A DNA stretch of 64,000 nt from Sphingobium psychrophilum. GTDB taxonomy: Bacteria > Pseudomonadota > Alphaproteobacteria > Sphingomonadales > Sphingomonadaceae. Positions 25,898 to 34,412 of this stretch are shown here, one piece after another. The stretch is taken from NCBI RefSeq assembly GCF_012927105.1, contig NZ_JABBFV010000021.1, positions 1 to 64,000 on the forward strand. The letters are read 5' to 3'. Both the position numbers and the translations under genes were made by a program. Below the pieces are notes generated by a model, which did not search any database, was not told the DNA's origin, and saw only the letters and a program-made list of their open reading frames with translations. Numbering within the stretch: position 1 is the stretch's first letter; each line of letters begins with the position of its first letter.

Positions 25898-26245
25898 ATG
25901 TCCCTGACTGCTATGTTGTCGGCATTCCTGGTAATCTCGGCGATAACGCCGCAGCAGGCAGATACGGCTTTCGCCGCTTCAAATTTTCATATGTTCGACC
26001 TGAAGCATCTCGAAGGTTCGCAAACCGCCCCTTCAACACCGCAAACCGCTGAGATCATAGTGGAGAGCCGGGCGTCCTATAAGCCTGTCCCCTTAGCTAC
26101 CAGAGACCATGAAACCCTGGCCTATATCGCCCGAGGATCGGCGTCGTCCTGCACCGTGCTCCTCAATATCGCATCCCGCTGCGTTCGCCCCACCCAACTC
26201 GTCAGCATCACGGCAGTTGACGGAATTTCTTGGGACGTTCCATGA
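25898..26245 (+). CDS. Small secreted hypothetical protein
   Basis: 115 residues from ATG 25898, with 'gaaaggg' upstream. The start (MSLTAMLSAFLVISAITPQQADTAFA) looks like a signal peptide, so a periplasmic location is likely. The rest has no family I recognise; two cysteines (ASSCTVLLNIASRCV) could form a disulfide. Its stop overlaps the start of the thioesterase gene as ATGA, so the two are co-translated. It is divergent from the OxyR-like regulator and may be its target. Confidence 0.55.
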   Translation: MSLTAMLSAFLVISAITPQQADTAFAASNFHMFDLKHLEGSQTAPSTPQTAEIIVESRASYKPVPLATRDHETLAYIARGSASSCTVLLNIASRCVRPTQLVSITAVDGISWDVP

Positions 26246-26718
26246 GCAAGCCGATAGTCACCCGGCGGACCCTGTCCATGTCAACGCGCAATGGCGGCGC
26301 GAACGAGGATGCTCCAAATCCGGTATCGGTCAATCCGCCTCCGATGAAGGAACCGGCAATCCGCACTCGCGCGATGCCCAAAGATACCAACTCGGCAGGC
26401 GACATTTGGGGCGGATGGCTGCTGGCCCAAATGGACCTGGCGGGCGAGGCGGCCGCCAGAGAAAGGACTAGATGCCGCGTAGTCACCGTCGCCGTCGACG
26501 CGATGGAGTTTCTGCGTCCGGTCAAGGTCGGCGACGTCGTGAGCTTCTACGCCGATGTTGTCGAAGAGGGGCGGACCTCCCTGATCGTTGAGGTCCGCGC
26601 CATCGCCAACAGCGAGGACAGCGGGATCAAGCATCGGGTAACCGAGGGCCGCTTCACATTTGTGGCTATCGGGCCGGATGGAAGCCCTCAAAAAGTCGAT
26701 CCGGGCCAACGAAGGTGA
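26242..26718 (+). CDS. Acyl-CoA thioesterase (YciA-like hotdog fold)
   Basis: 158 residues from ATG 26242, overlapping the previous stop. The hotdog core is clear: 'PAIRTRAMPKDTNSAGDIWGGWLLAQMDLAGEAAARERTRCRVVTVAVDAMEFLRPVKVGDVVSFYADVVEEGRTSLIVEVRA'. It has the N-x-x-G-x-x-x-G-G-W segment and aspartate-bearing helix of YciA/acyl-CoA thioesterases. It hydrolyses acyl-CoAs in the cytoplasm; the substrate is unknown. An N-terminal extension of about 35 polar residues is unusual. It is 46 nt upstream of bioD. Confidence 0.82.
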   Translation: MSKPIVTRRTLSMSTRNGGANEDAPNPVSVNPPPMKEPAIRTRAMPKDTNSAGDIWGGWLLAQMDLAGEAAARERTRCRVVTVAVDAMEFLRPVKVGDVVSFYADVVEEGRTSLIVEVRAIANSEDSGIKHRVTEGRFTFVAIGPDGSPQKVDPGQRR

Positions 26719-26764
26719 TGGACGAAAATCACACCGATATTCATCCAATCCAGAAAGCAATATC

Positions 26765-27400
26765 ATGTCGTTCATCGTAACCGGGACCGACACCGACGTC
26801 GGCAAAACCGTGGTCGCCGCCGGTTTGGTAGCATCGCTCAGAATGCGATACTGGAAACCTGTACAGTCCGGTCTCGATCCCGATGGCGATGCCGAACGCG
26901 TGATGGAATTGGCTGGGATCGACCGATCAAGAATAGTCCCGGAAGTCTATAAATTTCCAGTCCCGGCGTCACCGCATCTGTCAGCCCGTCTTGCGGGTGA
27001 AATGATCGATCCAAGCCGCCTCTGCCTCACCCCTGACAAAGCAAAGGGAGTGGTAATCGAAGGGGCGGGCGGGGTCATGGTGCCTCTAAATGAACAGCTT
27101 CTATTCATCGACATATTCAAAGACTGGAAATTGCCAGCAATTCTGTGTGCGAGAAATTCCGTAGGAACAATCAACCATACATTGCTGACAATTGATAAGT
27201 TGAAGCGATATAATATACCACTGATTGGTGTAATTTATTCAGGATCGCCAGAACATACAGAAAATCAGAGGATAATAGGGCATTATTCCGGAATACCAAA
27301 TCTAGGAATTTTGCCAATATTAAGTACACTTAATACTGAAAGCCTAATTCAGGCTATGAATGATTATATTGATATTTCACTTATAAATTGTAAAAACTAA
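26765..27400 (+). CDS. bioD: Dethiobiotin synthetase BioD
   Basis: 211 residues. The P-loop GTDTDVGKT (7-15), the substrate lysine in WKPVQSG (Lys31) and EGAGGVMVPL are all BioD hallmarks. BioD makes dethiobiotin from 7,8-diaminopelargonate, CO2 and ATP in biotin synthesis. No other biotin genes are in the window. The start ATG 26765 is where the conserved N-terminus begins. Base composition changes inside the gene: the first half is GC-rich like its neighbours, while from about 27,110 codons become strongly AT-rich, though the protein stays BioD-like. That points to a patchwork origin. Confidence 0.9.
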   Translation: MSFIVTGTDTDVGKTVVAAGLVASLRMRYWKPVQSGLDPDGDAERVMELAGIDRSRIVPEVYKFPVPASPHLSARLAGEMIDPSRLCLTPDKAKGVVIEGAGGVMVPLNEQLLFIDIFKDWKLPAILCARNSVGTINHTLLTIDKLKRYNIPLIGVIYSGSPEHTENQRIIGHYSGIPNLGILPILSTLNTESLIQAMNDYIDISLINCKN

Positions 27401-27409
27401 TAAACATAG

Positions 27410-27643
27410 ATGATATTGTTCGAAAAATTGAAATCGTATTCTATTACGAAAAAATATGATAATTACGATGATAAATACGAGGCAAAAATGTGCCGATATT
27501 TAATAAGATTAACAGTTAGAAAGTTATACATAAATATATTTCAATTCAAGATTTATGTGGAACGATTTACGGACTCTAATTTACTAATATCAATCGTTTT
27601 TATAGGGATTCCATTCCTTATATACTGCATCGTTACATCATAA
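27410..27643 (+). CDS. AT-rich small hypothetical membrane protein
   Basis: 77 residues, very AT-rich, with a C-terminal hydrophobic helix (LLISIVFIGIPFLIYCIV). It begins 10 nt after bioD and shares the AT-rich composition of the bioD 3' half. No family is recognised and no clear ribosome-binding site is seen. It may be a real gene brought in with the AT-rich segment, or chance. Confidence 0.3.
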   Translation: MILFEKLKSYSITKKYDNYDDKYEAKMCRYLIRLTVRKLYINIFQFKIYVERFTDSNLLISIVFIGIPFLIYCIVTS

Positions 27644-27793
27644 CAGGCAGCTTATCGATCGAAAGTCTCCTTGCCGGAAAACACATGGATCGTCCCGCCC
27701 GATCACGACTTTGCGCTCCCGATCTGGCTGCACGAAAAACCCTGTCGGAATGGTGAGCTACAGACAACCGGCCTAGTGGGGTTTTCCGCTACC

Positions 27794-28069
27794 CTAAATT
27801 AACACCCGCTCCACCTCGTCCAGCGTCACATCATCGTCATCATCGGGCCGCCGATCGTAGAGCTGGGTGGTGCGGATCGAACTGTGGTTCGCCATCGTCG
27901 CGGCCGTTTCCAACGTGCCGCCATTTTTCATATAGGCGGTGATCCCGGTCGCGCGGAAACTGTGGTTGCTAATCGCCGTCCCGATCTCGGCGGCCGCCGC
28001 GCGCCGGCGCACCATCGCGAAGGCATTGGCCTGGGGCAGGGGGGTGCCGCGCCTTGCTCGTCATAGCTC
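27794..28069 (-). pseudogene. C-terminal fragment of a tyrosine recombinase
   Basis: The frame from 28069 down to the stop at 27794 encodes 'PLPQANAFAMVRRRAAAAEIGTAISNHSFRATGITAYMKNGG', continuing into ANHSSIRTTQLYDRR. This is the end of the integrase catalytic domain, with the HxxR box (HSFR), a later His (ANHSS) and the Tyr nucleophile (LYDRR). The N-terminal domain and first catalytic Arg are missing, and a stop precedes the fragment. It is therefore a remnant of a mobile element next to the AT-rich island. Nearby 27644-27793 holds nothing I recognise. Confidence 0.72.
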
Positions 28070-28138
28070 CACCTTCTCAGGAGTTGGAGCCTCAGACAAA
28101 CCCGGCGCGGTTCAGGTGGGACACGATCGCGAGCTCAG

Positions 28139-28250
28139 TTAAAACCTAATGAATACGTTGGTTGCTAAAATGTGATTCACCCGGTCCGGGCCAATCCGAA
28201 ACACCGTCTGGTTGAGGTAGCCTGGTTCGATCGTGATTCCCTCCGCTACT
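28139..28250 (-). pseudogene. 3' end of a DUF2490 gene split by the transposon
   Basis: Read on the minus strand from the transposon edge, this encodes 'EGITIEPGYLNQTVFRIGPDRVNHIL' and then ATNVFIRF before the stop at 28139. It has the C-terminal beta-strands and terminal Phe typical of DUF2490 outer-membrane proteins. Joining it to the 5' part (41246-41835) with one copy of the 6-bp duplication gives a perfect in-frame protein through the junction '...SLPVAEGITIEP...'. So the gene was intact before insertion. Confidence 0.9.
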
Positions 28251-28289
28251 TGTAGCGGCTCGCAATGATGATCGCCCGGAACTGCAATA
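28251..28289 (+). repeat. Left terminal inverted repeat (39 bp)
   Basis: A perfect inverted match to 41207-41245, beginning TGTAGCGGCTCGCAATGATG. Next to it (28290-28400) lie GTGAGAC motifs near 28315 and 28348, mirrored at the right end. From 28290 to 28535 there is no gene. Confidence 0.95.
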
Positions 28290-28479
28290 TAGGGCGGTTT
28301 TCGGCTCGCATTGCGTGAGACGGATCGATGCGGGGAACGCACGCTCCGTGAGACAGAAACCACATTCGGTGCGACCGACGCGCAATGCTGATCCGTTGGC
28401 TTACGGACGGCAAAAAGCGGTGGTTAGCGCCCGGGCAGCTTTCCGAGCCGGCATGGTCGAATACCGCCGCCCTCCGAGG

Positions 28480-28503
28480 GTCATAACCGTTCGGTTCTGA
28501 CAC
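28480..28503. promoter_or_regulatory. Resolvase-site-like dyad at the left edge of the cargo
   Basis: GTCATAACCG-TTCGGTT-CTGACAC is an imperfect 24-bp palindrome that matches the dyad upstream of the resolvase gene (37506-37529) at 22 of 24 positions. It lies 32 bp before the end of the cargo operon. The two copies bracket the cargo. It may be a second crossover site for the element's resolvase, left by cargo capture. Confidence 0.6.
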
Positions 28504-28535
28504 TTGAAACAGCAGCTGCCCTAGCGCGGACTGAG

Positions 28536-29426
28536 CTATGAAGCACCAGGTCCAAACCGGTTCAGAGGCACCTTGAGAAACGCCGTCCCACACTTGTCCG
28601 CATCCGGCAGCCGGCCGCCACGTATGTTCACCTGAAGCGCGGCGAGCATCAGGTCGGGTAGTGGGAGCGATGCGTCGCGTTTCTCGCGGGTCGCGACGAA
28701 CTCGGCTTCGTCGATGCCATCGTGAACATGGATGTTGTCGCGACGCTGATCGGCGACGGTCGAGCGACCAAGTACGTCCCTGCCATCCTTGCCATAGTCA
28801 TGCCCAACATAGGTTGCGGTTTCGGGTGGCAGATCGAGGATGGCGCGGATCGAGCACCACAGCGAATGAGCATCACCACCCGGGAAGTCCGCTCGGCTTG
28901 TGCCACTATCGGGAACCATCAGCGTATCGTGAACGAACGCGGCGTCACCGACGACATAAGTGATCGAGGCAAGCGTATGGCCCGGCGACAGCATGACATG
29001 AGCATCGAGCGTGCCGATCCGGAAACGCTCGCCATCCGCAAACAACCGGTCCCACTGGCTGCCGTCGACGGCGAGATCGGGCAGGCAGTAGATGTCCCGC
29101 CACAGCTTTTGCACTTCCACGACCTTGTTGCCGATCGCGGTTTTGCCACTGGTCTTGCCGGCGAGGTACGGAACGGCCGAAAAATGATCGGCGTGTGGGT
29201 GGGTGTCGAGCACCCATTCGACGGTCAGCCCCTTCTCGCGCACATAGTCGAGGATAAGATCGGCGTTGCGGGTCGCGGTCGCGCCAGCGCGCGGGTCAAA
29301 ATCCAGGACTGGATCGATGATCGCGGCCGTCTTCGTAGTGTCGTCGACGACAACATATTGGAAGCTACCAGTGCGTTCGTCATGGAGCGACGCAACGGTC
29401 ATACCATCGTGCTTATACTCAATCAT
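28536..29426 (-). CDS. MBL-fold hydrolase, persulfide-dioxygenase/Blh-like (distal copy)
   Basis: 296 residues. Metallo-beta-lactamase fold with THPHADH metal motif, 'LSPGHT' and 'HDYG' ligands, close to the ETHE1/Blh group that oxidises glutathione persulfide to sulfite. It is clearly paralogous to the enzyme at 34849-35778 (same 'FPGGDA', 'NIHVHDGIDEAEFVA' and 'LQVNIRGGRLP' segments). One metal-site region differs: FVHDTLM here against FTGDTLF there. It is the last gene of the minus-strand cargo operon, 20 nt after the first DsbA-like gene. Having two copies may separate substrates; this is unproven. Confidence 0.85.
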   Translation of the reverse strand: MIEYKHDGMTVASLHDERTGSFQYVVVDDTTKTAAIIDPVLDFDPRAGATATRNADLILDYVREKGLTVEWVLDTHPHADHFSAVPYLAGKTSGKTAIGNKVVEVQKLWRDIYCLPDLAVDGSQWDRLFADGERFRIGTLDAHVMLSPGHTLASITYVVGDAAFVHDTLMVPDSGTSRADFPGGDAHSLWCSIRAILDLPPETATYVGHDYGKDGRDVLGRSTVADQRRDNIHVHDGIDEAEFVATREKRDASLPLPDLMLAALQVNIRGGRLPDADKCGTAFLKVPLNRFGPGAS

Positions 29427-29446
29427 GTTTTCATCCTTTCGCTCTG

Positions 29447-30094
29447 TTAGCTTTCTGCCCGCGCCCGCGCGAACAACCGCTCGAAATCACCCGGATCGAT
29501 CGCGCCCATCACCAGCATGCGTCCGGCAAGAAAGCCCGGGGTGCCGGCCAAGCCGATCGAATAGGCCTCTTGGCCGTTCGCACGCAGGCGCGCCGCGACA
29601 GCCTGTGCATGCGAAGCAAGCCACGTCGTTGCGCTCAGCCAGTCACCGCCAGCGCCGATTACGACGTCCCGCAGCATGTCGTCGTCAATCGTACGGTTGT
29701 CGGCCATCAGCTGGCGATGGACGACCGGGTAGATGCCCTGTTCGGCACAGCTGAGCGCAACGCTCGCGGCACGTTCAGACGGTGGACCGAAGATCGGCCA
29801 ATCCTTGTAGATGACCCTAACTTTGCCATCGCGTCGCACGGCCTCTTCCAACGCGGGGAAGGCGTGACGGCAGGCCGGGCAACGATAATCGGTGAAGACG
29901 GCAAGCCGCAGCGTCGCATCGGCAGGACCGTGTTCAGGCGAACTGCCGCCTGCCAGGATCAGGTCGGCGGTTGGACCAACGTCACGCCCAATCGGGGCGG
30001 TGCGTCGCAGTACCTGTCCGACCGCCCAGCCCCCCACGACTACAGCGCCGAGCCCGACTGCCTGCCTCCGATTGAGTGGCCCCGGCACGCTCAA
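29447..30094 (-). CDS. DsbA-like thiol oxidoreductase with CPAC site
   Basis: 215 residues. The N-terminus (LNRRQAVGLGAVVVGGWAVG) has an RR motif and hydrophobic stretch, suggesting Tat-type export or an anchor. The thioredoxin fold has the active site CPAC (DYRCPACRHAF), 'DWPIFGP' and a cis-Pro loop (LAGTPGFLAG). It overlaps the next DsbA-like gene as ATGA. It probably handles thiols or persulfides in the periplasm alongside the sulfide-oxidising enzymes. Confidence 0.85.
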   Translation of the reverse strand: MSVPGPLNRRQAVGLGAVVVGGWAVGQVLRRTAPIGRDVGPTADLILAGGSSPEHGPADATLRLAVFTDYRCPACRHAFPALEEAVRRDGKVRVIYKDWPIFGPPSERAASVALSCAEQGIYPVVHRQLMADNRTIDDDMLRDVVIGAGGDWLSATTWLASHAQAVAARLRANGQEAYSIGLAGTPGFLAGRMLVMGAIDPGDFERLFARARAES

Positions 30095-30720
30095 CGCCCT
30101 GCGGGCTTGCTGCGCGCCGTTGCGACGAGGCGGCGCAGTGTTGGTAGATCGACCGCGCCGGCCACGACCTGCGAGCCGACGATCAGCGCCGGGGTCCCGT
30201 TAAATCCGATCGCCTCGGCAATGCCATTGGTGCGCGTCAGCAGCGCATCGATCTCCGCGCCACGCGTCTTCAGGTCACGTTGCAGACGCGGCCAATCCAC
30301 CTTGGCTTTCACAGCAGCTGCCCTGATAGCGGCGCTGTCGAGCCGCGCCGGTGAGGCAAGCAGCGCTCCATGGAAGGCGGCATGCCTGCCTTGCCACTGG
30401 CTCGCGACGGCCGCCCGGGACGCCTCGCGGGAGGCGGGTCCGAATATCGGCCAATCCCGATACACGATCCGCACCTTCGGGTCGGAGCGAAGCAGCGCGT
30501 TCAGCACCGGCTCCATGCGACGGCAATAGGGGCAGTTGTAGTCGAAGAACTCGACAACGGTGACGTCATAGGCTGTGCCGGCCCGCTTGGGGGCTACGGG
30601 ATCGTCGATGACTGCCTTGCGCGACAAATCAGGCTGCTGCTGCCCGACCGCAGGTGTCATCGGCACGGCAAAAGCAAGCGCGGCTAGAATGCCGGGAAAG
30701 AGAAGGTTGCGGCGGTTCAT
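30091..30720 (-). CDS. DsbA-like thiol oxidoreductase with CPYC site
   Basis: 209 residues with a signal peptide (LLFPGILAALAFAVPMTPAVGQ). Active site CPYC in FFDYNCPYCRRMEP, 'YRDWPIFGP', and cis-Pro loop FNGTPALIVG. This is the DsbA/ScsC-like family of periplasmic proteins. Both neighbours overlap it by 4 nt, so it is made with the TlpA-like protein and the other DsbA. It may exchange electrons with the membrane TlpA-like protein. Confidence 0.87.
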   Translation of the reverse strand: MNRRNLLFPGILAALAFAVPMTPAVGQQQPDLSRKAVIDDPVAPKRAGTAYDVTVVEFFDYNCPYCRRMEPVLNALLRSDPKVRIVYRDWPIFGPASREASRAAVASQWQGRHAAFHGALLASPARLDSAAIRAAAVKAKVDWPRLQRDLKTRGAEIDALLTRTNGIAEAIGFNGTPALIVGSQVVAGAVDLPTLRRLVATARSKPAGR

Positions 30721-31529
30721 CGATGTTTCCTTGCCTTATCAATTCCATCGGCGAGCGCGGCGCGCGACAACTCTCCGAGCTGGAGCTGCACGATCGTGCC
30801 ATCCGCGGCGACGAAGGCGGTTGCGGGATAGCCGGCGACCTCGAAGGCTCGGGAAAGCCTACGGTCGGGATCAAGCGCGACGTTGCCAGCACCGATGCCT
30901 TCGCGGGTAAGGAACCGGGTAACGGTCGCCGGCGCCTCACCCTGATCGGCGAGCAGAATCGGCACCTCTCCACGGCGCGACGCAGCAGCATCGAGCATTG
31001 GCAGCTCGCGCCGGCATGGGCCGCACCATGTCGCCCACAGATTGACCACGAAGGGACGACCCCGGAATCGATCAAGCGGGAGCGGAGCGCCGGATGGCGT
31101 CGTTAAGGCGAGATGATAGGGAAAGGGGCCGTAGGTCACGGGCGGGATCAGCGCCTGAAGCGTGAACCAGAGGCCGCCAGCTACGGCAAGCGCTGCCCAG
31201 CCTATCGCCAGAGCGCGCGTTCGGCCGAGCCGGAACGCCAGCGTTACCGCAGCGCCGGCGAGGCCGGCGACGGCCGAGAAGCCTCCCTGCCATATAGCTA
31301 GGATGGAGAGTGGAGCATCGGCGTAGCTCGCCCAATGCGTCGCGACATAGCCGATCCGGGCCGTCACCAGCCCGACGACAATAGCACTGGTCGCGACCAT
31401 CGACACTCGCGGGAAGCGGAACCGTCCCGCCAGCGCCGTCAAACCGAGGAACACGGCGACGCACAGAACCGCCAATCCGCGATCGACCGCCATCATCAGC
31501 GGCCCGATGGCAATTGCGCTGCCCATCAC
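30717..31529 (-). CDS. Membrane protein with C-terminal TlpA-like thioredoxin domain
   Basis: 270 residues. The first 120 or so hold about five membrane helices (GLAVLCVAVFLGLTALAG, VSMVATSAIVVGLVTARIGYVATHW, FSAVAGLAGAAVTLAF, ALAIGWAALAVAGGLWF), resembling the transmembrane part of prolipoprotein diacylglyceryl transferase-like fusions. The C-terminal domain is TlpA-like with ATWCGPC (NLWATWCGPCRRELPML). Such fusions deliver electrons to periplasmic thiol proteins. ATGA overlaps on both sides tie it to the DsbA genes and the TauE gene. Confidence 0.82.
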   Translation of the reverse strand: MMGSAIAIGPLMMAVDRGLAVLCVAVFLGLTALAGRFRFPRVSMVATSAIVVGLVTARIGYVATHWASYADAPLSILAIWQGGFSAVAGLAGAAVTLAFRLGRTRALAIGWAALAVAGGLWFTLQALIPPVTYGPFPYHLALTTPSGAPLPLDRFRGRPFVVNLWATWCGPCRRELPMLDAAASRRGEVPILLADQGEAPATVTRFLTREGIGAGNVALDPDRRLSRAFEVAGYPATAFVAADGTIVQLQLGELSRAALADGIDKARKHR

Positions 31530-32308
31530 AGAAACGCGCCTGCGCTCTTCCAGAGCATATAGGCTGCGACCACGAAGATCAGCGTTGCGAAGACCGTGGT
31601 GAGTGTACTGCCCGTGCCCAGACGCTTAGCGATCCGCGTGCCGATCAACCCGCCGATAACCCCACCGCCGATGAAGGCGAAGGCGAGCGGCCAATCCACA
31701 AGCCCGGAGAACGCGTAGTTGGCAGCGGTCGTCAGCCCGAACGCGGTGACGGCGATCAGCGACGTGCCGACGGCGTTGAGGATCGGCATGCCCGTCGATC
31801 CGATCAGTCCGGGAACGATCAGGAAGCCACCACCGATGCCGAAGAAGCCCGAAAACAGTCCGGTGCCGAGGCCATAACCCAGCACCTTGGGCGCCTTCTC
31901 CCGGTTGCATTCTGCACCGGGATTACCAACGTCACCCCGCCCGCGCAGCATTACAACGCCGACGACGATCATGACGAGCGCGAACAGAAAGAGGAGCTTG
32001 CCGCCATCGACGGCCTTGCCCGCGGTGGATCCGAGCAGCGCACCGATGACGCCGGCAGTCGCATACATGCCGCCGCACCGCCATTTGACGGTATGTGCCT
32101 TGGCATGACCGATCAGACCGGTCGCGGCATTGGCCGCCACGGCAAACGCGCTCGTACCGATGGCGAGGTGCGCGTCGGGAACGCGCACCAGATACACCAT
32201 GAGCGGCACGGCGAGGATCGAGCCACCGCCACCAACGAGCCCGAGGGTGAAACCGACCAGGCTGCCGGACAAGGCGCCAAGCAGATACTGGATTGGTTCG
32301 AGGATCAT
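31526..32308 (-). CDS. TauE/SafE-family sulfite/anion exporter
   Basis: 260 residues from ATG 32308, which overlaps the stop of the SQR gene as ATGA; the longer frame to 32344 is not needed. It has eight or so membrane segments and the duplicated TauE pattern (GSLVGFTLGLVGGGGSILAVPLMVY near the start and FSGFFGIGGGFLIVPGLI in the second half). It probably exports sulfite made by persulfide dioxygenase. Confidence 0.92.
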   Translation of the reverse strand: MILEPIQYLLGALSGSLVGFTLGLVGGGGSILAVPLMVYLVRVPDAHLAIGTSAFAVAANAATGLIGHAKAHTVKWRCGGMYATAGVIGALLGSTAGKAVDGGKLLFLFALVMIVVGVVMLRGRGDVGNPGAECNREKAPKVLGYGLGTGLFSGFFGIGGGFLIVPGLIGSTGMPILNAVGTSLIAVTAFGLTTAANYAFSGLVDWPLAFAFIGGGVIGGLIGTRIAKRLGTGSTLTTVFATLIFVVAAYMLWKSAGAFL

Positions 32309-33537
32309 GCCGCCTTGCCGATCTCGTGTGGAGCGGCCATCCACTCGCGGCCTTTCAGCATGCCCTGCCAGTAGATCGGGGGCAGCATGCGCTCCTTCAG
32401 GAACCAGGCGGCGCGCGTCGGACGCGTTCCGTCCAGCAGCCAGGATGGGAAGCTGGGCAGCAGCTTTCCGCCATAGCCGAACTCGGCGAGGACGATCTTA
32501 CCGCGTTCGACCGTGAGCGGGCATGAGCCGTAACCATTATAGTCGGCAACGGGGGGTCTGCCGTCGAGCGCGGCCAGCGCGTTGACCGCGACCACGGGCG
32601 CCTGGACGCGAGCAGCAGCGGCGGTCTTGGCATTGCTGGTGCCAGCGGCATCGCCAAGGCCAAAGATGTTTTCAAATCGCTTGTGCCGCAGCGTAGTCTC
32701 GTCGACCTCGACGAAGCCGCTCGCAGCCGCGAGCGGGCTATTGGCAACGACGGCATGCGACACTTGGGGCGGAACGACGTGGAGCATGTCAAACGGGCGT
32801 TCGATCCGCTCGGAGACGCCGTCCTGCTTGCGCTCGAACGTGGCGACACGACGATCGGCGTCGACTGCGACCAGGTTGGACTCAAGCCTGAGATCGATGC
32901 CGTACTTCTCGACATATTCCATCAGCGCCGGGACGTAGGTCGGGACCCCGAACAGGGCTGCGCCGGCATTATGGAACTCGACGTCGATAGCCGGGAGAAC
33001 GCCGCTATCGCGCCAGATGTCGCAGGAGAGATACATTGCTTTCTGCGGTGCGCCGGCGCACTTGATCGGCATGGGTGGCTGCGAGAACAGCGCCCGCCCC
33101 TGCCGCAATTCCTTGACGAGCTGGTAGGTGTAGGGTGCCAGATCGTAGCGATAGTTGGAGGTGACGCCGTTGCGGCCGAGAGCCTCAGGCAGCCCTTCGA
33201 TCTTCTCCCACGCCAGGCGCAGCCCGGGCGCGACGACCAGAACGCGATAGGTCAATGTGTCACCGTATTCGAGCTCGACCGTGTTACGGTCGGGGTCGAT
33301 GGCAACGGCGGGCAACCGTACCCACTTAACGCCCTTTGGCATTATGTCGGATTCGGCCTTGCGCGTCTGTTCGGGAGTGAAGACGCCGGCCCCCACCATC
33401 GTCCAGCCGGGCTGGTAATAATGGTCGGTCGCCGGATCGACGACCGCGATCGTCACTTTGGCGTTGCGCTTCAGAATGCTGGAAGCGGTCGCGATGCCGG
33501 CGGCACCGCCCCCGATGATGACGATGTCGTAGGTCAT
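32305..33537 (-). CDS. sqr: Sulfide:quinone oxidoreductase (type II, SQRDL-like)
   Basis: 410 residues. FAD-binding GGGAAG near the N-terminus (IVIIGGGAAGIATA), 'HYYQPGWTMVGAG', and two redox cysteines in PIKCAGAPQKAMYL and GYGSCPL. Two cysteines with this spacing are typical of mitochondrial-type SQR. The enzyme oxidises sulfide to persulfide at the membrane and passes electrons to quinone. It is set between the DUF442 and TauE genes, overlapping both, in line with a sulfide, persulfide, sulfite, export pathway. Confidence 0.93.
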   Translation of the reverse strand: MTYDIVIIGGGAAGIATASSILKRNAKVTIAVVDPATDHYYQPGWTMVGAGVFTPEQTRKAESDIMPKGVKWVRLPAVAIDPDRNTVELEYGDTLTYRVLVVAPGLRLAWEKIEGLPEALGRNGVTSNYRYDLAPYTYQLVKELRQGRALFSQPPMPIKCAGAPQKAMYLSCDIWRDSGVLPAIDVEFHNAGAALFGVPTYVPALMEYVEKYGIDLRLESNLVAVDADRRVATFERKQDGVSERIERPFDMLHVVPPQVSHAVVANSPLAAASGFVEVDETTLRHKRFENIFGLGDAAGTSNAKTAAAARVQAPVVAVNALAALDGRPPVADYNGYGSCPLTVERGKIVLAEFGYGGKLLPSFPSWLLDGTRPTRAAWFLKERMLPPIYWQGMLKGREWMAAPHEIGKAA

Positions 33538-33968
33538 TGATCAGCCCTTTCGGAACGGCGCTTCAGCGCAGGCGTGAGATCGGCAAGGTCGTACCCGGCT
33601 GCCTTTGCTTGGTCGACGATCGTCGCCGGGTCGGCGCGATCGGCCTCGGCCAACGCCCACAAGGTCGCCGCGCGCGTCCCGCTACGGCAGAAGCCGAGCG
33701 TCGGCTGTGGCAGCGTGGCTAGCGCCTCCTTCATGCGATCCGCATCGGCGTCAGTCGCCTTGCCCGGTACGATAGGGACATGGGCAAACGCGAGACCGTG
33801 GTCGCCTGCCATTCGGGCCATTTCTTCCGCGCTTGGCTGGCCCGCCTCCTCGCCGTCCGGGCGGCTTGAGATGATCGAGCGATATCCTGCCTTCGCGGCA
33901 GCGGCGAGGTCGTCTTGCGTCAGCTGGGGGGCGGCAGAGAAGGACGAGGTGATCTGCTTGAAAGCCAT
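33534..33968 (-). CDS. DUF442/TIGR01244 sulfurtransferase-like protein
   Basis: 144 residues. The phosphatase-like fold with signature GFCRSGTRA (CxSGxR) is typical of the N-terminal domain of Blh (beta-lactamase-like hydrolase). In other bacteria this domain is fused to the persulfide dioxygenase; here it is a separate gene in the same operon. It likely moves sulfane sulfur. It overlaps the sqr start as ATGA. Confidence 0.88.
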   Translation of the reverse strand: MAFKQITSSFSAAPQLTQDDLAAAAKAGYRSIISSRPDGEEAGQPSAEEMARMAGDHGLAFAHVPIVPGKATDADADRMKEALATLPQPTLGFCRSGTRAATLWALAEADRADPATIVDQAKAAGYDLADLTPALKRRSERADQ

Positions 33969-33986
33969 GTGATGTCTCCTGTCTGA

Positions 33987-34412
33987 TCAGGCCGAACGGC
34001 GGGAAGTGAATGCAAAGCGGTGGACGGCAACGCCGAGGGCCATTGCAGCGATGAAGACCAGTGCCGGCAGAGGCTGGATCGCCAGTGCGGCAATGGCGGG
34101 ACCTGGGCACAATCCGACGATGCCCCAGCCTATGCCGAACAAGGCCGCACCGCCGATGAGGCGCCGGTCGATCGGCGAGGTGGCGGGCGTGTGGAATTGT
34201 TCGGCCGCGATCGGGGTCGAGCGACGCCGCACGACGAACCAGGCTATCGCCATCGGCAGGATCGCGCCTGCCATGACGAACGCCAAGGTCGGGTCCCACG
34301 CGCCGGTGACATCGAGGAACGCGCGCACCCGCGCCGGATCGATCATTCCGGAGATGGCAAGGCCGGCGCCGAACAGCGTCCCGCTAGCGAGTGAAATGAG
34401 GTTCTGGCGCAT
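33987..34412 (-). CDS. YeeE/YedE-family membrane protein, second half
   Basis: 141 residues from ATG 34412, which overlaps the stop of the preceding YeeE gene (TGATG). Membrane segments and the motif 'IVGLCPGPAIAAL' with its cysteine mark the second half of a YeeE/YedE sulfur transporter. Together with the first half it forms a split two-gene transporter, probably for thiosulfate or another sulfur compound. A longer frame upstream runs within the first-half gene and is not coding. Confidence 0.9.
   Translation of the reverse strand: MRQNLISLASGTLFGAGLAISGMIDPARVRAFLDVTGAWDPTLAFVMAGAILPMAIAWFVVRRRSTPIAAEQFHTPATSPIDRRLIGGAALFGIGWGIVGLCPGPAIAALAIQPLPALVFIAAMALGVAVHRFAFTSRRSA

Noticed and set aside
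28246..28593. 115-codon minus-strand frame across the transposon left end
   Set aside because: It runs through the terminal repeat and the transposase-binding motifs, so it is chance coding.
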